Positions 14,884 to 25,053 of a DNA stretch of 64,000 bases are shown here, one piece after another. The first letter of the stretch is position 1. Every line of letters starts with the position of its first letter. The stretch lies in contig NZ_JAJQJH010000018.1 of assembly GCF_029544075.1 (NCBI RefSeq), positions 1 to 64,000 on the forward strand. Reading direction: 5' to 3'. The notes under the pieces were generated by a model. It saw nothing but the letters and a program-made list of their open reading frames with translations, was not told the DNA's origin and searched no databases. Source of the DNA: Chromohalobacter canadensis (GTDB taxonomy: Bacteria; Pseudomonadota; Gammaproteobacteria; Pseudomonadales; Halomonadaceae). Made by a program: the position numbers and the translations under genes.

Positions 14884-16326
14884 TCAGTTTTTAACCTGTG
14901 CTCCCACACCATATGAAACGATCGCTCTCGAACTGCCGTCAATGAAAAGCTTCAGTTTCATTATTCGTGTCGTTGGATCTTTTTCCTCGATATGGTCGAA
15001 GCAGAGTCTTAGCACTCGCCATACGTCAGGAACGGCAATCTTATTAGCCCGAAAAGAGACAGTGAATTCGTGTTTTGTAATGCCACCTGAACGGTAATGC
15101 TCAAAGCTGCACCGGATTTCTTCAATAGGTACAGTTTGCTCGATTGACCTAGTCGGGGTGTACGCCCATACGTCGAAATTCAACGAGAACAGTTCGAGGC
15201 CTTTCCGGCCGTCCGTCGCCTCAAACCGAACCGTGTCATTTAATTGCCCTTCTTTCTCACAGGCCTCGATAGCATTCCTGACAGTCGCCAGACATAGCTG
15301 GCTCGAAACAACAGTAGTCGGATAACTCATATTCAATGCGAGCGATCGCGCTTTTTCTAGCCGATGAGTCACCAAACTCACTTTTGTCTCATAACCGGTA
15401 CTGACTGATATATCTCTGAATTTCCCCAGCACGTCAGGAGCATAAATGTCGCTGATAGATTCCCTTATTACGATATCACCCACGACTGCCCCTAAGAAGC
15501 GTGCCGCATTTTCATATTCATTCTGCTTATTAGGGTCCCACCGGTGAGGGCTCTTGAGTGAATGATGGCGAAGCTTTCCTCGTAGAAGCACTAGTGCCTT
15601 TATTTTTTCCCAAAGGCTATCCTGCGGTTTAAAAAGCTCGAATCTTCCCTGTGTAGCCAATCCACTTTGCTTTATAAAATCAGCAGCGGTACTCTCCAAA
15701 ACCTCACAAAAAATATGTTCTTTCGATAGTTTTTCTATTTGCTGTACTGCCTTTGTTTTTCCGTCGCAATACCTTGTCTCAAGAAACAAGAACATATTAT
15801 TGTAGGAATCAACATAGCGTTTTGCTTCGAACGCGATCCTTCCCTCCCTAAAGTGAGACGTAGATTCTATCCGATCATCGTCGACAGGTCCGACACAAAA
15901 TGCTCTACCAATCTGTTCGAAGTCACACGCGGCATTCAAATCCATACCAACACTGGATTTAAATGACTTAATCGGAACGAGCGGCTCCTCATCAATATTC
16001 TCTGCATGAAAACTCATCTCGTAGCTATCGTAGTCGATATCTACGACCTGTAGACCGCTTACGACGGTTTGCCATTTTATGATTTCTTTCCTCGCTACAA
16101 CAGTATAGTCGCCATCACTCAATTTAACTTGCAGCGTACTGTCCGCGTTCGCTTCTGGAGTGAGACGTGGGGCATGCTCAATCCCGACGTTAAAGAATGA
16201 AAGACAGACCCTTTTCAGAACGTTCTCTTCGCGTTCAAGAAAGAAAACTCTTCCTTCACTTTTAATTGGCCAACCTTCCATGACTTCGACATAATTTTTA
16301 ACATCAAAAGCGAAAGTAATTATCAT
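14884..16326 (-). CDS. Unrecognised 480-residue protein
   Basis: The start at 16326 is chosen because AGGAGG lies nine bases upstream. The product begins MIITFAFDVKNYVEVMEGWP and is soluble, with no signal peptide, membrane helices or obvious catalytic motif. Segments such as WEKIKALVLLRGKLRHHSLKSPHRW (near 250-275) and the helical region ENAARFLGAVVGDIVIRES suggest an alpha/beta N-terminal part and a helical middle. I cannot place it in a family. Its AT-rich composition and isolation between a gene-free stretch and the core guaBA operon suggest an acquired gene, possibly of defence type, but that is a guess from context. Confidence 0.75.
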   Translation of the reverse strand: MIITFAFDVKNYVEVMEGWPIKSEGRVFFLEREENVLKRVCLSFFNVGIEHAPRLTPEANADSTLQVKLSDGDYTVVARKEIIKWQTVVSGLQVVDIDYDSYEMSFHAENIDEEPLVPIKSFKSSVGMDLNAACDFEQIGRAFCVGPVDDDRIESTSHFREGRIAFEAKRYVDSYNNMFLFLETRYCDGKTKAVQQIEKLSKEHIFCEVLESTAADFIKQSGLATQGRFELFKPQDSLWEKIKALVLLRGKLRHHSLKSPHRWDPNKQNEYENAARFLGAVVGDIVIRESISDIYAPDVLGKFRDISVSTGYETKVSLVTHRLEKARSLALNMSYPTTVVSSQLCLATVRNAIEACEKEGQLNDTVRFEATDGRKGLELFSLNFDVWAYTPTRSIEQTVPIEEIRCSFEHYRSGGITKHEFTVSFRANKIAVPDVWRVLRLCFDHIEEKDPTTRIMKLKLFIDGSSRAIVSYGVGAQVKN

Positions 16327-16672
16327 TGTCACGAACCTCCTATCGACGTTTATCAAGACCGTTTCATACCACCTACAAACCAACACCCTGCGCCGGTCGC
16401 GATCACGTCGAAATTTAAGACGTAAAATAAACCTACAATAGCGCTCTAGATAATCACAAAAGAGGTCTTAGTCGAGCAGATTTAATGCTTTATTCACCGC
16501 TATATTAGCTTTCTTGGCGTACCGCTTGCTATACCTTACTATCTTTTAAATCAGAACCACATATTATGAAGCACAAAATATAGCCGGTGAACTTTAGCGC
16601 TTAAATAGTATAGACAGCATCTAGAAGTCGGCACATCCACTAAACTTGCAAAACAGCACCAAATATAAAATC

Positions 16673-16701
16673 AAAAAACCCATGAAAACATGGGCTTTTT
16701 T
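16673..16701 (-). terminator. Terminator after guaBA (bidirectional form)
   Basis: CCCATG (16679-16684) and CATGGG (16689-16694) close on an AAAA loop, with A-runs on one side and T-runs on the other, so the structure can work in both directions. It lies 36 bases past the guaA stop codon. The 16327-16672 stretch upstream of the accessory gene is AT-rich and otherwise empty. Confidence 0.8.
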
Positions 16702-16736
16702 GATTTATTGCTAGAAATTTCCAGCTAATGCGTATG

Positions 16737-18314
16737 TCACTCCCACTCAATCGTCGCGGGCGGCTTGCTGCTGACGTCGTACGTCACGCGGGAGACGCCA
16801 CTGATCTCATTGATGATGCGGTTGGAGACTTTCTCCAGCAACTCATACGGCAGGTGGGCCCAGCGGGCGGTCATGAAGTCGATGGTTTCGACGGCGCGCA
16901 GGGCGATGACCCATTCGTAGCGACGGCCGTCGCCGACGACGCCGACGGATTTCACCGGGAGGAAGACGGCGAAGGCCTGGCTGGTCTTGTGGTACCACTC
17001 AAAATTGTGCAGTTCTTCGATGAAGATGGCGTCGGCTTCACGCAGGATGTCGGCGTACTCTTTTTTGACTTCGCCGAGGATGCGCACGCCGAGGCCCGGT
17101 CCCGGGAAGGGATGACGGTAGACCATGTCGTACGGCAGGCCGAGTTCGAGGCCGAGCTTGCGCACTTCGTCCTTGAACAGCTCGCGCAGCGGCTCGACCA
17201 GCTTGAGCTTCATGGTCTCGGGCAGGCCGCCGACGTTGTGGTGCGACTTGATGACATGCGCCTTGCCGGTCTTGCTGGCGGCGGATTCGATCACGTCCGG
17301 GTAGATGGTGCCCTGGGCGAGGAAGTCCACACCCTCGATCTTGGCGGCTTCACGGTCGAACACGTCGATGAAAGTGTTGCCGATAATCTTGCGCTTGGCC
17401 TCGGGGTCGTTTTCGCCTTCCAGCTTGGTGAGGAACTCGTCCTCGGCGTCGACACGCAGCACCCGCACGCCCATGTGGCTGGCGAAGGTTTCCATCACCT
17501 GGTCGCCTTCGTTCTTGCGCAGCAGGCCGTTGTCGACGAACACGCAGGTGAGCTGATCGCCGATGGCCTTGTGCAGCAGCGCGGCGACGACGGAGGAGTC
17601 CACCCCGCCGGAGAGGCCCAGCAGCACGTGGCGGTCGCCGACCTGCTCGCGCACGCGCACGCAGAGGTCGTCGATGATCTGGGCCGGGGTCCACAGGCGC
17701 TCGGCCTGGCAGATACCCAGCACGAAGTGCTCGAGGATGCGCTGGCCCTGCTGAGTGTGGGTCACCTCGGGGTGAAACTGCACGCCGTAGAACTGCTTGT
17801 CTTCCCACGCCATGGCGGCGATCGGGCAGCTCGGGGTGGAGGCGGTGACGGTGAAGGTCTCCGGCACCTGGGCGACCTTGTCGCCATGGCTCATCCAGAC
17901 GTCGAGCAGCGCGCGCCCGGTGTCATGGTCGACATGGTCCTTGATGTCCGTGAGCAGGGCGTTGTCGGCGTCGATGCGCACCTGCGCATAGCCGAATTCC
18001 TGTTTCTGCGAGCCCTCGACCTTGCCGCCCAGCTGCTCGGCCATGGTCTGCATGCCGTAGCAGATCCCCAGCACCGGCAGGCCCATCTCGAACACGCACT
18101 GCGGGGCGCGCGGCGAGGCCAGTTCGGTGACGGATTCCGGCCCGCCGGCGAGGATGATGCCGTTGGGCCGGTACTCGCGGATCTCTTCCTCGCTGATGTC
18201 GAAGGCGCGCACTTCGGAGTAGACGCCGATCTCGCGCACACGGCGCGCGATGAGCTGGGTGTACTGGGAGCCGAAGTCAAGAATCAGGATCTTGTGGGCG
18301 TGAATGTCGGTCAT
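16737..18314 (-). CDS. guaA: GMP synthase (glutamine-hydrolysing)
   Basis: The 525-residue enzyme converts XMP to GMP with ATP and glutamine. The N-terminal class I amidotransferase domain has the catalytic cysteine in [11 protein letters not shown] (about 80-90) and the His/Glu pair in FHPEVTH (about 180). The PP-loop ATP pyrophosphatase domain carries [10 protein letters not shown] (about 235). The C-terminal dimerisation domain ends in [11 protein letters not shown]. Length and termini match E. coli GuaA. It follows guaB after 95 bases that contain a 9-bp stem-loop (18356-18384), which may modulate expression within the operon. Confidence 0.98.
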   Translation of the reverse strand: MTDIHAHKILILDFGSQYTQLIARRVREIGVYSEVRAFDISEEEIREYRPNGIILAGGPESVTELASPRAPQCVFEMGLPVLGICYGMQTMAEQLGGKVEGSQKQEFGYAQVRIDADNALLTDIKDHVDHDTGRALLDVWMSHGDKVAQVPETFTVTASTPSCPIAAMAWEDKQFYGVQFHPEVTHTQQGQRILEHFVLGICQAERLWTPAQIIDDLCVRVREQVGDRHVLLGLSGGVDSSVVAALLHKAIGDQLTCVFVDNGLLRKNEGDQVMETFASHMGVRVLRVDAEDEFLTKLEGENDPEAKRKIIGNTFIDVFDREAAKIEGVDFLAQGTIYPDVIESAASKTGKAHVIKSHHNVGGLPETMKLKLVEPLRELFKDEVRKLGLELGLPYDMVYRHPFPGPGLGVRILGEVKKEYADILREADAIFIEELHNFEWYHKTSQAFAVFLPVKSVGVVGDGRRYEWVIALRAVETIDFMTARWAHLPYELLEKVSNRIINEISGVSRVTYDVSSKPPATIEWE

Positions 18315-18409
18315 CTGGCGTTCCTTTGAGAAGCAACAAGGGCCGAAAATGCGAAAGCTGGAAGCGGCGTGGCCACTTCCAGCTTCAAGCTTCCGGCATC
18401 AAGCTTGAG

Positions 18410-19879
18410 TTAGCCCGCCCGGTAGTTGGGGGCCTCTTTCGTGATCTGCACGTCATGCACGTGGGATTCGGCGAAGCCCGCGCCGGTGATCTTCACGAAC
18501 TCCGGCTTGGTGCGCATCTCGTCGATATCGTGGCAGCCGGTGTAGCCCATGGAGGCGCGCAGGCCGCCCATCAGCTGATGGACGATGGCGCTCATCTGGC
18601 CCTTGTAGGGCACGCGGCCTTCGATGCCTTCCGGCACCAGCTTCTCGACGCCGGCGTTCTTGTCCTGGAAGTAGCGGTCGGACGAGCCCTGGGTCTGAGA
18701 CATGGCGCCCATGGAGCCCATGCCGCGATAGGCCTTGTAGGTCCGGCCCTGGTAGAGCTCGATCTCGCCCGGCGCTTCCTCGGTGCCGGCCAGCAGTCCG
18801 CCGATCATCACCGTGCTGGCACCCGCGGCGATGGCCTTGGCCAGGTCGCCGGAGAAGCGGATGCCGCCATCGGCAACGAGCGGGATGTCGAACGGCTTGA
18901 GCGCGTCGGCCACATCAGAAACAGCGGAGATCTGCGGCACGCCGACACCGGCGACGATGCGCGTGGTGCAGATGGAGCCGGGGCCGATGCCGACCTTGAC
19001 GCCGTCCGCGCCCGCTTCGGCCAGCGCCTTGGCGGCAGCGGCCGTGGCGATGTTGCCGCCGATCACCTGCACCTGCGGATAATGTTCCTTGACCCAGCGT
19101 ATGCGCTCGATGACGCCCTGGGAATGGCCATGCGCGGTATCCACCACGACCACATCGACACCAGCCTCGGCCAATGCCGTGATGCGGTCCGGCGTTTCTG
19201 CCCCGGTGCCCACGGCGGCACCGGCGAGCAAGCGGCCATCGCCATCCTTGGCGGCATGCGGATAGGTGCGCGCCTTCTCGATGTCACGCACGGTCACCAA
19301 GCCACGCAGGCGGAACTGATCGTCGACCACCAGGATCTTCTCGATGCGATGTTCCTGCAGCTTGGTCTTGATGATGTCCAGCGAGGTGCCTTCGGGCACG
19401 GTGACCAGCTTCTCGCGCGGCGTCATGATTTCCGCGACGCTGTCGCCCTTGTCGGGACGGAAGCGCATGTCGCGCCCGGTGACGATGCCCATCAGGGTGT
19501 CGCCCTCGACCACCGGAAACCCGGAGTAGCCGTACTCGTTGGCCATCTCGAGCAGATCGGCCAGCTTCGCCTTGGGGCTGACGGTCACCGGGTCCTTGAC
19601 GATCACGCTCTCGTGCTTCTTCACCTTGCGCACTTCCGTCGCCTGCGCGGCGATGCTCATGCTCTTGTGAATGATCCCGATGCCGCCTTCCTGGGCCATG
19701 GCAATCGCCAGGCGGGCTTCGGTCACGGTATCCATCGCGGAGGAAAGCAGCGGGATGTTGAGGTAAAGGTCGCGAGTCAGGCGGGATCTAAGGCTGACGT
19801 CTTTGGGCAGGACGTCGGAATAGCCGGGGACGAGTAAAACATCATCGAACGTAAGAGCTTCTTGCGCTATACGTAGCAT
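18410..19879 (-). CDS. guaB: Inosine-5'-monophosphate dehydrogenase
   Basis: The 489-residue enzyme oxidises IMP to XMP with NAD+, the first committed step to GMP. The (beta/alpha)8 catalytic core is split by a tandem CBS pair (about 95-205). The active-site cysteine is in [11 protein letters not shown] (about 298-308), and the flap has GMGSMGAMS. The ATG at 19879 gives the standard N-terminus [16 protein letters not shown]. First gene of the guaBA operon. Confidence 0.98.
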   Translation of the reverse strand: MLRIAQEALTFDDVLLVPGYSDVLPKDVSLRSRLTRDLYLNIPLLSSAMDTVTEARLAIAMAQEGGIGIIHKSMSIAAQATEVRKVKKHESVIVKDPVTVSPKAKLADLLEMANEYGYSGFPVVEGDTLMGIVTGRDMRFRPDKGDSVAEIMTPREKLVTVPEGTSLDIIKTKLQEHRIEKILVVDDQFRLRGLVTVRDIEKARTYPHAAKDGDGRLLAGAAVGTGAETPDRITALAEAGVDVVVVDTAHGHSQGVIERIRWVKEHYPQVQVIGGNIATAAAAKALAEAGADGVKVGIGPGSICTTRIVAGVGVPQISAVSDVADALKPFDIPLVADGGIRFSGDLAKAIAAGASTVMIGGLLAGTEEAPGEIELYQGRTYKAYRGMGSMGAMSQTQGSSDRYFQDKNAGVEKLVPEGIEGRVPYKGQMSAIVHQLMGGLRASMGYTGCHDIDEMRTKPEFVKITGAGFAESHVHDVQITKEAPNYRAG

Positions 19880-20030
19880 GTTGCGACACCTGTGGGGAAG
19901 CGGGTGCGGGGAAGATTAATCCGCCATTATAACCCCCTATCCCCGTCCTCTCAACGTTTAGGAGATTTGTCAATGCGCTATAAGGGGCGGTTGCTCTCTC
20001 CGCCCCCGCCGGAAAGCACTCACGTCCGGC

Positions 20031-20690
20031 TCACGCCTCCACACGCTCGCCCCACTCGCTGAGATCGGGAATCGAGGCGCGATAGCCCGCCAGCGTTTGG
20101 ACCCGCTGCCACCACGCGTCGAAGCCCGGGATTTCCGCGAATCGCGCGCTCTCACCGACCAGCTCGAGATAGAAGCATGCAGGCGCGACGAAGAAGTCGG
20201 CGAGGCTCGGCCGCTCGCCGGCAAGAAAAGCCGAATCGCCGCGATTGCGCATCAGCTCGGTGAACAGAGTGTGCAACCCATCCAGTTCTTGCTCGACATC
20301 CGCCCGCGTCGGATGGCCCGAGTAGGCGGGAAAGCGATGGTAGCCGATGACGCGCACGATGGCGGGGTAGCCATACGAGTCGTGCAGCCCCATGGCCATA
20401 TCCATGCGGGCGCGGTCGACCAGGTTCTCGGGTACGAAAGACGGTCCCTCGAAGGCGTCGTTGATGTAGCGCAGGATCGCAGCCGTCTCGAGAATACGCA
20501 GATCGCCATGGACGAAGACCGGCACCTTGCCGAAGGGATGCAGCCGCCGGTGCGCCTCGGAACGGGGCTCGCCAGCAATCACGTTGACCGGTACCTGGTG
20601 GTAGTCGACGCCTTTCTCCGCGAGTAGGCTCCGGACGCTGAAGATGTAGCTGCTGGGATCGTATCCGTAGAGGGTGGGTAGATCGCTCAT
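20031..20690 (-). CDS. Glutathione S-transferase family protein
   Basis: The 219-residue product has a thioredoxin-like N-terminal domain (about 5-80, with GKVPVFVHGDLRILETAAILRY holding the cis-proline and glutathione-binding ET/S motif) and an all-helical C-terminal domain (about 95-210). The ATG at 20690 lies one base past the stop of the binding-protein gene, so translation is coupled, although the frame is open much further upstream. Cytoplasmic detoxification or a thiol-transfer role is typical. Why it sits in a two-component operon is unclear. Confidence 0.88.
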   Translation of the reverse strand: MSDLPTLYGYDPSSYIFSVRSLLAEKGVDYHQVPVNVIAGEPRSEAHRRLHPFGKVPVFVHGDLRILETAAILRYINDAFEGPSFVPENLVDRARMDMAMGLHDSYGYPAIVRVIGYHRFPAYSGHPTRADVEQELDGLHTLFTELMRNRGDSAFLAGERPSLADFFVAPACFYLELVGESARFAEIPGFDAWWQRVQTLAGYRASIPDLSEWGERVEA

Positions 20691-20691
20691 A

Positions 20692-21846
20692 TCACTCCAT
20701 GTCGTCGGGTGAATCGTTTGTCGGTAACACAACACCATACCCCGGGCGACGAACCGCCGCGAGCGCGTCAGGCCGGATGGGCGATTCGGTGGCGGCCGCG
20801 CTTTGGTCCGGTGCGGGGTGCGACAAGCGATGGAACTCCCGCTGCCAGCGCTCCATGAACGCCGTGCGCCGCGAGGGGTCGACGAACGCGAGCAGCGAGG
20901 CGTTAAGTGGAATCGGGTACAAGCGCTCCCCGACCTGGTCGCGCAGCCGCTGGGCCGTGTAAGGGCCCTCGACATCCGAGCGAACGCTGAACAGCGGCGT
21001 CTCGCCGGCGATGACACGCTGCCCTTCGCGGCCTAGCAGAAAGTCGAGAAACGCCCGGGCCGCCGCGGGGTGCGGGGCATCGCGATGAATGAACGCCATG
21101 CGCATCATGACCAGCGAATAATCCTGCGGCACCTGCACGATGACCTCGGGATGCGATTGCGCCCACACCATGGCGTACGAGCCCAGCAGGTTGTAACCCA
21201 GCCAATAGCGCCCCTCACTGAGCCCCTCGAGCATGGCCCGCGTGTTGGCCTCGAGGTTGGTATCGGCCGCCCCCATCGCGGCCACGAGATCCCAAAACCG
21301 GGTTGTATAGCGTGCGTCCTGCTGAAAGAGCGAGTAGCCGACACCACTGCGTGAAGGCGAATAGGTCGCCACCTTGTCGCGAAGCGTCTCGCGATGCTGC
21401 GTGAGTAGCGTATGCATGTCGGCATGGGTCTTCGGCGGCATCATATGACGCGATAGATCCAACCGGTACGCCATCACGATGGGCTCAAAGGTGAAGCCGA
21501 AAACTTCGTCTCGCCACTTGGCCCACTCTGGCCACTCCCGCGCCGCCGTTGAGTCGAGACGCTGGGCATAGCCTTCATTCACGCGCGACATCTGCCAGGG
21601 CATGGCGGAGCTGATGACGACATCGGGCGGGTCGTCCGCATCGGCGACACGGGCGTCGACTTCGAGCGTCGAGTGATCGCGGAAGGTCAACTGGATGCGC
21701 GGATAGGCCTCCTCGAAAGCGTCCAGCAGGGGTGCTGCGACCTCCCTGTCGAGCGCGGCCTCAACGATGAGCGGGTTATCGGCCCAGGCGAGGCTCGGCG
21801 TCAACGCCCCCAAAAGCCAGACGAGCGCCACACAACGAATCGACAT
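20692..21846 (-). CDS. Periplasmic binding protein of the iron(III)/PgtC-like type
   Basis: The 384-residue product has a signal peptide (MSIRCVALVWLLGALTPSLAWA) and the type 2 periplasmic-binding fold seen in FbpA/AfuA and PgtC proteins: PLIVEAALDREVAAPLLDAFEEAYP at the mature N-terminus and DPPDVVISSAMPWQM. Its start codon overlaps the last base of the sensor-kinase stop (TGATG), so it is translated with the kinase. No ABC permease or ATPase gene is nearby. A role as a ligand-presenting partner of the kinase, as PgtC is for PgtB, is a reasonable inference. The C-terminal ~45 residues are an extra low-complexity tail. Confidence 0.87.
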   Translation of the reverse strand: MSIRCVALVWLLGALTPSLAWADNPLIVEAALDREVAAPLLDAFEEAYPRIQLTFRDHSTLEVDARVADADDPPDVVISSAMPWQMSRVNEGYAQRLDSTAAREWPEWAKWRDEVFGFTFEPIVMAYRLDLSRHMMPPKTHADMHTLLTQHRETLRDKVATYSPSRSGVGYSLFQQDARYTTRFWDLVAAMGAADTNLEANTRAMLEGLSEGRYWLGYNLLGSYAMVWAQSHPEVIVQVPQDYSLVMMRMAFIHRDAPHPAAARAFLDFLLGREGQRVIAGETPLFSVRSDVEGPYTAQRLRDQVGERLYPIPLNASLLAFVDPSRRTAFMERWQREFHRLSHPAPDQSAAATESPIRPDALAAVRRPGYGVVLPTNDSPDDME

Positions 21847-23249
21847 CACCCCTCCTCGTGTCGGGTGAGACAAGGAAACAACAGACGGACTCTCAGCCCG
21901 CCCTTCTCCGCCGACTCGACCTGCATCCGCGCCTCGTGACGACGCACGATCGAGTCCACGATGGCCAACCCCAGGCCGGAGCCTTCGGTGTCCTGACGAC
22001 CACCGCGTTCGAAAGGGTGGTGCAAGTGCGCCAGCATCTCGGGCGACACACCTGGCCCATCATCCTCGATATATAACTCCAACGTCTGCGCATGATTTAC
22101 CGCGCCCAGGGTAATAACGCTGCCGGCAGGCGTATAACGCAGGGCATTGTCGATCAAATTGCCCAACAACTCCTGCAAAGCCCATACCTCGCCCTGGATG
22201 TATTGCGGTGATGCTGGAAGAGGCGCCAAACCGATGTCATGTGCTTGTGAGGCATCACGCTGCGCCCAATCGAAAGCCGTTTCATGCAGCAGCGCCACCG
22301 CGTCGATACGCGATGTTGCGCTTGCCTCTACCGCATGACGCAGGCGCGCCAGACTCAATAGCTGGTTGGCTAAACGGCTCGTACGCCCCGCACTGCCATG
22401 GACCTCGGTTAATGCCTGTCGCCAGGCATCGGGGCTATCGCTTTTCAAGGCCAACTCGCTCGTGGTCTGTAATCCCGCGAGTGGCGTCTTGAGTTGATGG
22501 CTGGCATCGGCAGTGAAACGTAACAGCGCTTCTCGGCCTTCACGCTGGCGCGTGAAAAGGGAGTCCAAGGTCTCTGCCATTTCGCGCATTTCCTCGGGTA
22601 CCCGGGCCTCCAGCGGGCGCATGTCGTCGGCATCGCGCTGGCGCAACTGGTGGCGCAGACGGCGCATCGGCGCGAGCGCCACGCGCATCGCCAGGAGCAT
22701 CAGGATGCCCGCCAGCAGCACCATGATCACGAAACGGGTGACCGCATGCTCGAAGAGCGTCTCGGTCAGGGCGTCGCGCCCCGACATCGTGTGGCCGACC
22801 CAGATCTGCACCGGGTCCTGGGTTTCCCAGCCGGCGGAGTCGAGCTCCCGCCCATAAAGACGCCACTGGGTCCCATGGTATGAGTCATTCAGCCATGTCG
22901 GTTGTGAGGACACTCGTCGGCGCCAATCGGGGGAAATACCAAGATCCAAGTTACCCGACACCGTATGGCCGTCGGCGTCCAGCACGGCATAGAACACACG
23001 TTCCTGATGACGCGTCGCCAGGATCTGCAACGCCGCCGAGGGAATTTCCACCACCGGCTGGCCCTTTTCCCACTGTATGGCCTCGGCAATGGTCAAGGCG
23101 GCGGCTTCGAGTTGACTGTCATAGGCGCGCTCGGCCGCGCGTTGCGAGCTGAAATAGGCCTCGACCAGCAGCAGCACGCCGAGCGCGCTAACGGTCACGA
23201 CCAGCCAGACGGCCAGGCGGGCTTTCAGCGAGCCTTCCACCTCGATCAC
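21846..23249 (-). CDS. tctE: Sensor histidine kinase (TctE-like)
   Basis: The 467-residue kinase has two membrane helices (about 8-30 and 165-190) flanking a periplasmic sensor region, then a HAMP-like segment, the HisKA phosphoacceptor in ASHQLKTPLAG (about 250), and an HATPase domain with NLIDNALRYTPAG, DDGPGV and GSGLGLAIV. It overlaps the upstream response-regulator gene by four bases (ATGA). Divergence from tctCBA and family resemblance suggest sensing of a tricarboxylate or related acid. The symbol is assigned by similarity and context. Confidence 0.88.
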   Translation of the reverse strand: MIEVEGSLKARLAVWLVVTVSALGVLLLVEAYFSSQRAAERAYDSQLEAAALTIAEAIQWEKGQPVVEIPSAALQILATRHQERVFYAVLDADGHTVSGNLDLGISPDWRRRVSSQPTWLNDSYHGTQWRLYGRELDSAGWETQDPVQIWVGHTMSGRDALTETLFEHAVTRFVIMVLLAGILMLLAMRVALAPMRRLRHQLRQRDADDMRPLEARVPEEMREMAETLDSLFTRQREGREALLRFTADASHQLKTPLAGLQTTSELALKSDSPDAWRQALTEVHGSAGRTSRLANQLLSLARLRHAVEASATSRIDAVALLHETAFDWAQRDASQAHDIGLAPLPASPQYIQGEVWALQELLGNLIDNALRYTPAGSVITLGAVNHAQTLELYIEDDGPGVSPEMLAHLHHPFERGGRQDTEGSGLGLAIVDSIVRRHEARMQVESAEKGGLRVRLLFPCLTRHEEG

Positions 23250-23914
23250 GGAGAGACTTCCTCAAGCCGATACCCCATGCCGCGAAACGTGCGAATGCGC
23301 AATCCGCTGCCGTCGAGCCGTTTGCGCAAACGGCTGATGTACACCTCCAACGCGTTGGAGCCGACATCGCCGAACCCAAAGAGACGATTCTCCAGAGTCT
23401 CGCGCGGCGTGATGCTGCCAGCATGCAGCAGCAGTCCTTCCAACAAGAGCAGTTCACGGCGCGGCAAGTCGAGAACCTGCTCGTCCAGCGTGGCGACGCC
23501 CGAGGCAGCATCGAAGGCAAGCGGGCCGAACGCCAGGCGATTATCGGCACGCTGCTGGCTACGGCGCAGCAAGGCACGCACGCGGGCTTCCAGCTCGGCG
23601 AGCGAGAACGGCTTGGCCAGGTAATCGTCGGCGCCGAGGTCCAGTCCTTCCACGCGCGCCTCGATGCCGTCACGCGCAGTGAGGATCAGCACCGGCGTGG
23701 TGTCGCCACGCCGGCGCAGTTCCGCCAGCAGCGACAGGCCGTCCCCGTCGGGCAGCCCCAGGTCGAGCAGCACCAGATCGAACTGCCCGCTCTGCAGGGC
23801 CTCATGTGCCTGCGCGTAATGCGTGAACACGTCGACGGTGTTGCCTAGCGGAGTGAGCGCTTGATCCAGCGAGCGTGCGATCAAGGGATCATCTTCGATG
23901 ACGAGCAGGCGCAT
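23246..23914 (-). CDS. tctD: OmpR-family response regulator (TctD-like)
   Basis: The 222-residue product has a receiver domain (phospho-acceptor aspartate in LVLLDLGLPDGDG at about 51, LTARDG, KPF at about 102) and a winged-helix output domain (about 125-220, with SNALEVYISRLRKRL and FRGMGYRL). It is transcribed divergently from tctCBA across 149 bases, where it probably binds to activate transport genes. It is the first gene of the tctDE-binding protein-GST operon. Confidence 0.92.
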   Translation of the reverse strand: MRLLVIEDDPLIARSLDQALTPLGNTVDVFTHYAQAHEALQSGQFDLVLLDLGLPDGDGLSLLAELRRRGDTTPVLILTARDGIEARVEGLDLGADDYLAKPFSLAELEARVRALLRRSQQRADNRLAFGPLAFDAASGVATLDEQVLDLPRRELLLLEGLLLHAGSITPRETLENRLFGFGDVGSNALEVYISRLRKRLDGSGLRIRTFRGMGYRLEEVSP

Positions 23915-24063
23915 ACGACCAATGTCTCATGTGGGCGAACGTACGATGACAGGTTGATGAAAGGTTCTCTCCCTAGCATCGGTACCCGTCATCCATGGCG
24001 ATGACATCAGCCACCATCGGCATTATTCCAAAGCAGCGCAAAACAAGAGAACAGGAGTTCGCC

Positions 24064-25053
24064 ATGAAGATCAACAAAGGGCTTTCCACCTACGCAAGTA
24101 TGCTGGCGCTGACGGGCGGTCTCTTGGCCGCTAGTGGCGTACAGGCGCAATCCGAGGATACCGAGTGCATCGCCCCCGCCAAGCCGGGCGGCGGCTACGA
24201 CCTCACCTGCCGTCTCGCCGCCAATGGCCTGGACAAGACCGGCATGATCGACACGCCCATGGCCGTGACTTATATGCCGGGCGGCATCGGGGCCGTAGCA
24301 TACAACCATGTCAACGGCGTACGCGACGACGATCCCAACCTCATCGTCGCCGCCAGCACAGGCGCGGCCGTGAACCTGGCATTGGGCAAATTCGGCCAAT
24401 ACGATGCCGATGACGTTCGCTGGCTGGGTGCCCTGGGCGTCGACTACGGCGCCATCGTGGTCAACGCCGACGCGCCCTGGCAGTCGCTCGATGAGTTGAT
24501 GAAAGATCTCAAGGCCAACCCGGGCGACATCGCCTTCGGGGCGGGCGGTACCGTGGGCAGCCAGGACTGGATGAAGGCTGCGCTCACCGCCAAGTCCGCC
24601 GACCTCTCTCCGCGCAAGCTCAAGTACGTGTCCTTCGAGGGCGGCGGCGAAGCCCTGGCGGCGCTGCTGGGTGACCACATTCAGGTCTTCACGGGCGATC
24701 TTTCCGAGCTCAAGTCGCAGCTGGAAAGCGGCAAGATTCGCGTGCTGGCCTCACTGTCCGAAGAGCGCATGGGCGGGCCTTACGCCGACATCCCCACCGC
24801 GGCGGAGCAAGGCTATGACGTGCAATGGCCTATCTGGCGCGGCTATTACATGGGCCCCAACGTCAGCGACGAGGCTTATCAGACGTGGGTACAGCGCATG
24901 AAAGAGCTTTCCGAATCGCAAAAGTTCGCCGAACTGCGCAAGGACCGAGGCCTCTTCCCGATGTCGCGCTTCGGCCCCGAGTTCAATGACTACGTGCTGG
25001 ACCAAGTCGACCAGTTCGAATCCTTGGCTAAAGAAGTAGGTCTGAAGCAATGA
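24064..25053 (+). CDS. tctC: Tripartite tricarboxylate transporter, periplasmic binding protein
   Basis: The 329-residue Bug-type receptor has a signal peptide (cleavage after GVQAQ). The ligand loop region includes CIAPAKPGGGYDLTCR near the mature N-terminus, followed by YMPGGIGAVAYN. AGGAG sits nine bases before the ATG at 24064. It delivers citrate or a related carboxylate to the TctAB membrane complex. It overlaps tctB by four bases (ATGA). Confidence 0.94.
   Translation: MKINKGLSTYASMLALTGGLLAASGVQAQSEDTECIAPAKPGGGYDLTCRLAANGLDKTGMIDTPMAVTYMPGGIGAVAYNHVNGVRDDDPNLIVAASTGAAVNLALGKFGQYDADDVRWLGALGVDYGAIVVNADAPWQSLDELMKDLKANPGDIAFGAGGTVGSQDWMKAALTAKSADLSPRKLKYVSFEGGGEALAALLGDHIQVFTGDLSELKSQLESGKIRVLASLSEERMGGPYADIPTAAEQGYDVQWPIWRGYYMGPNVSDEAYQTWVQRMKELSESQKFAELRKDRGLFPMSRFGPEFNDYVLDQVDQFESLAKEVGLKQ

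Noticed and set aside
14703-14942. 79-residue minus-strand frame at the end of the unknown 480-residue gene
   Set aside because: Overlaps the real C-terminus in another frame and has no start signal.
16728-19837. Long plus-strand open frames opposite guaA and guaB
   Set aside because: They are antisense shadows of high-GC codon bias; guaA and guaB on the minus strand have full motif support.
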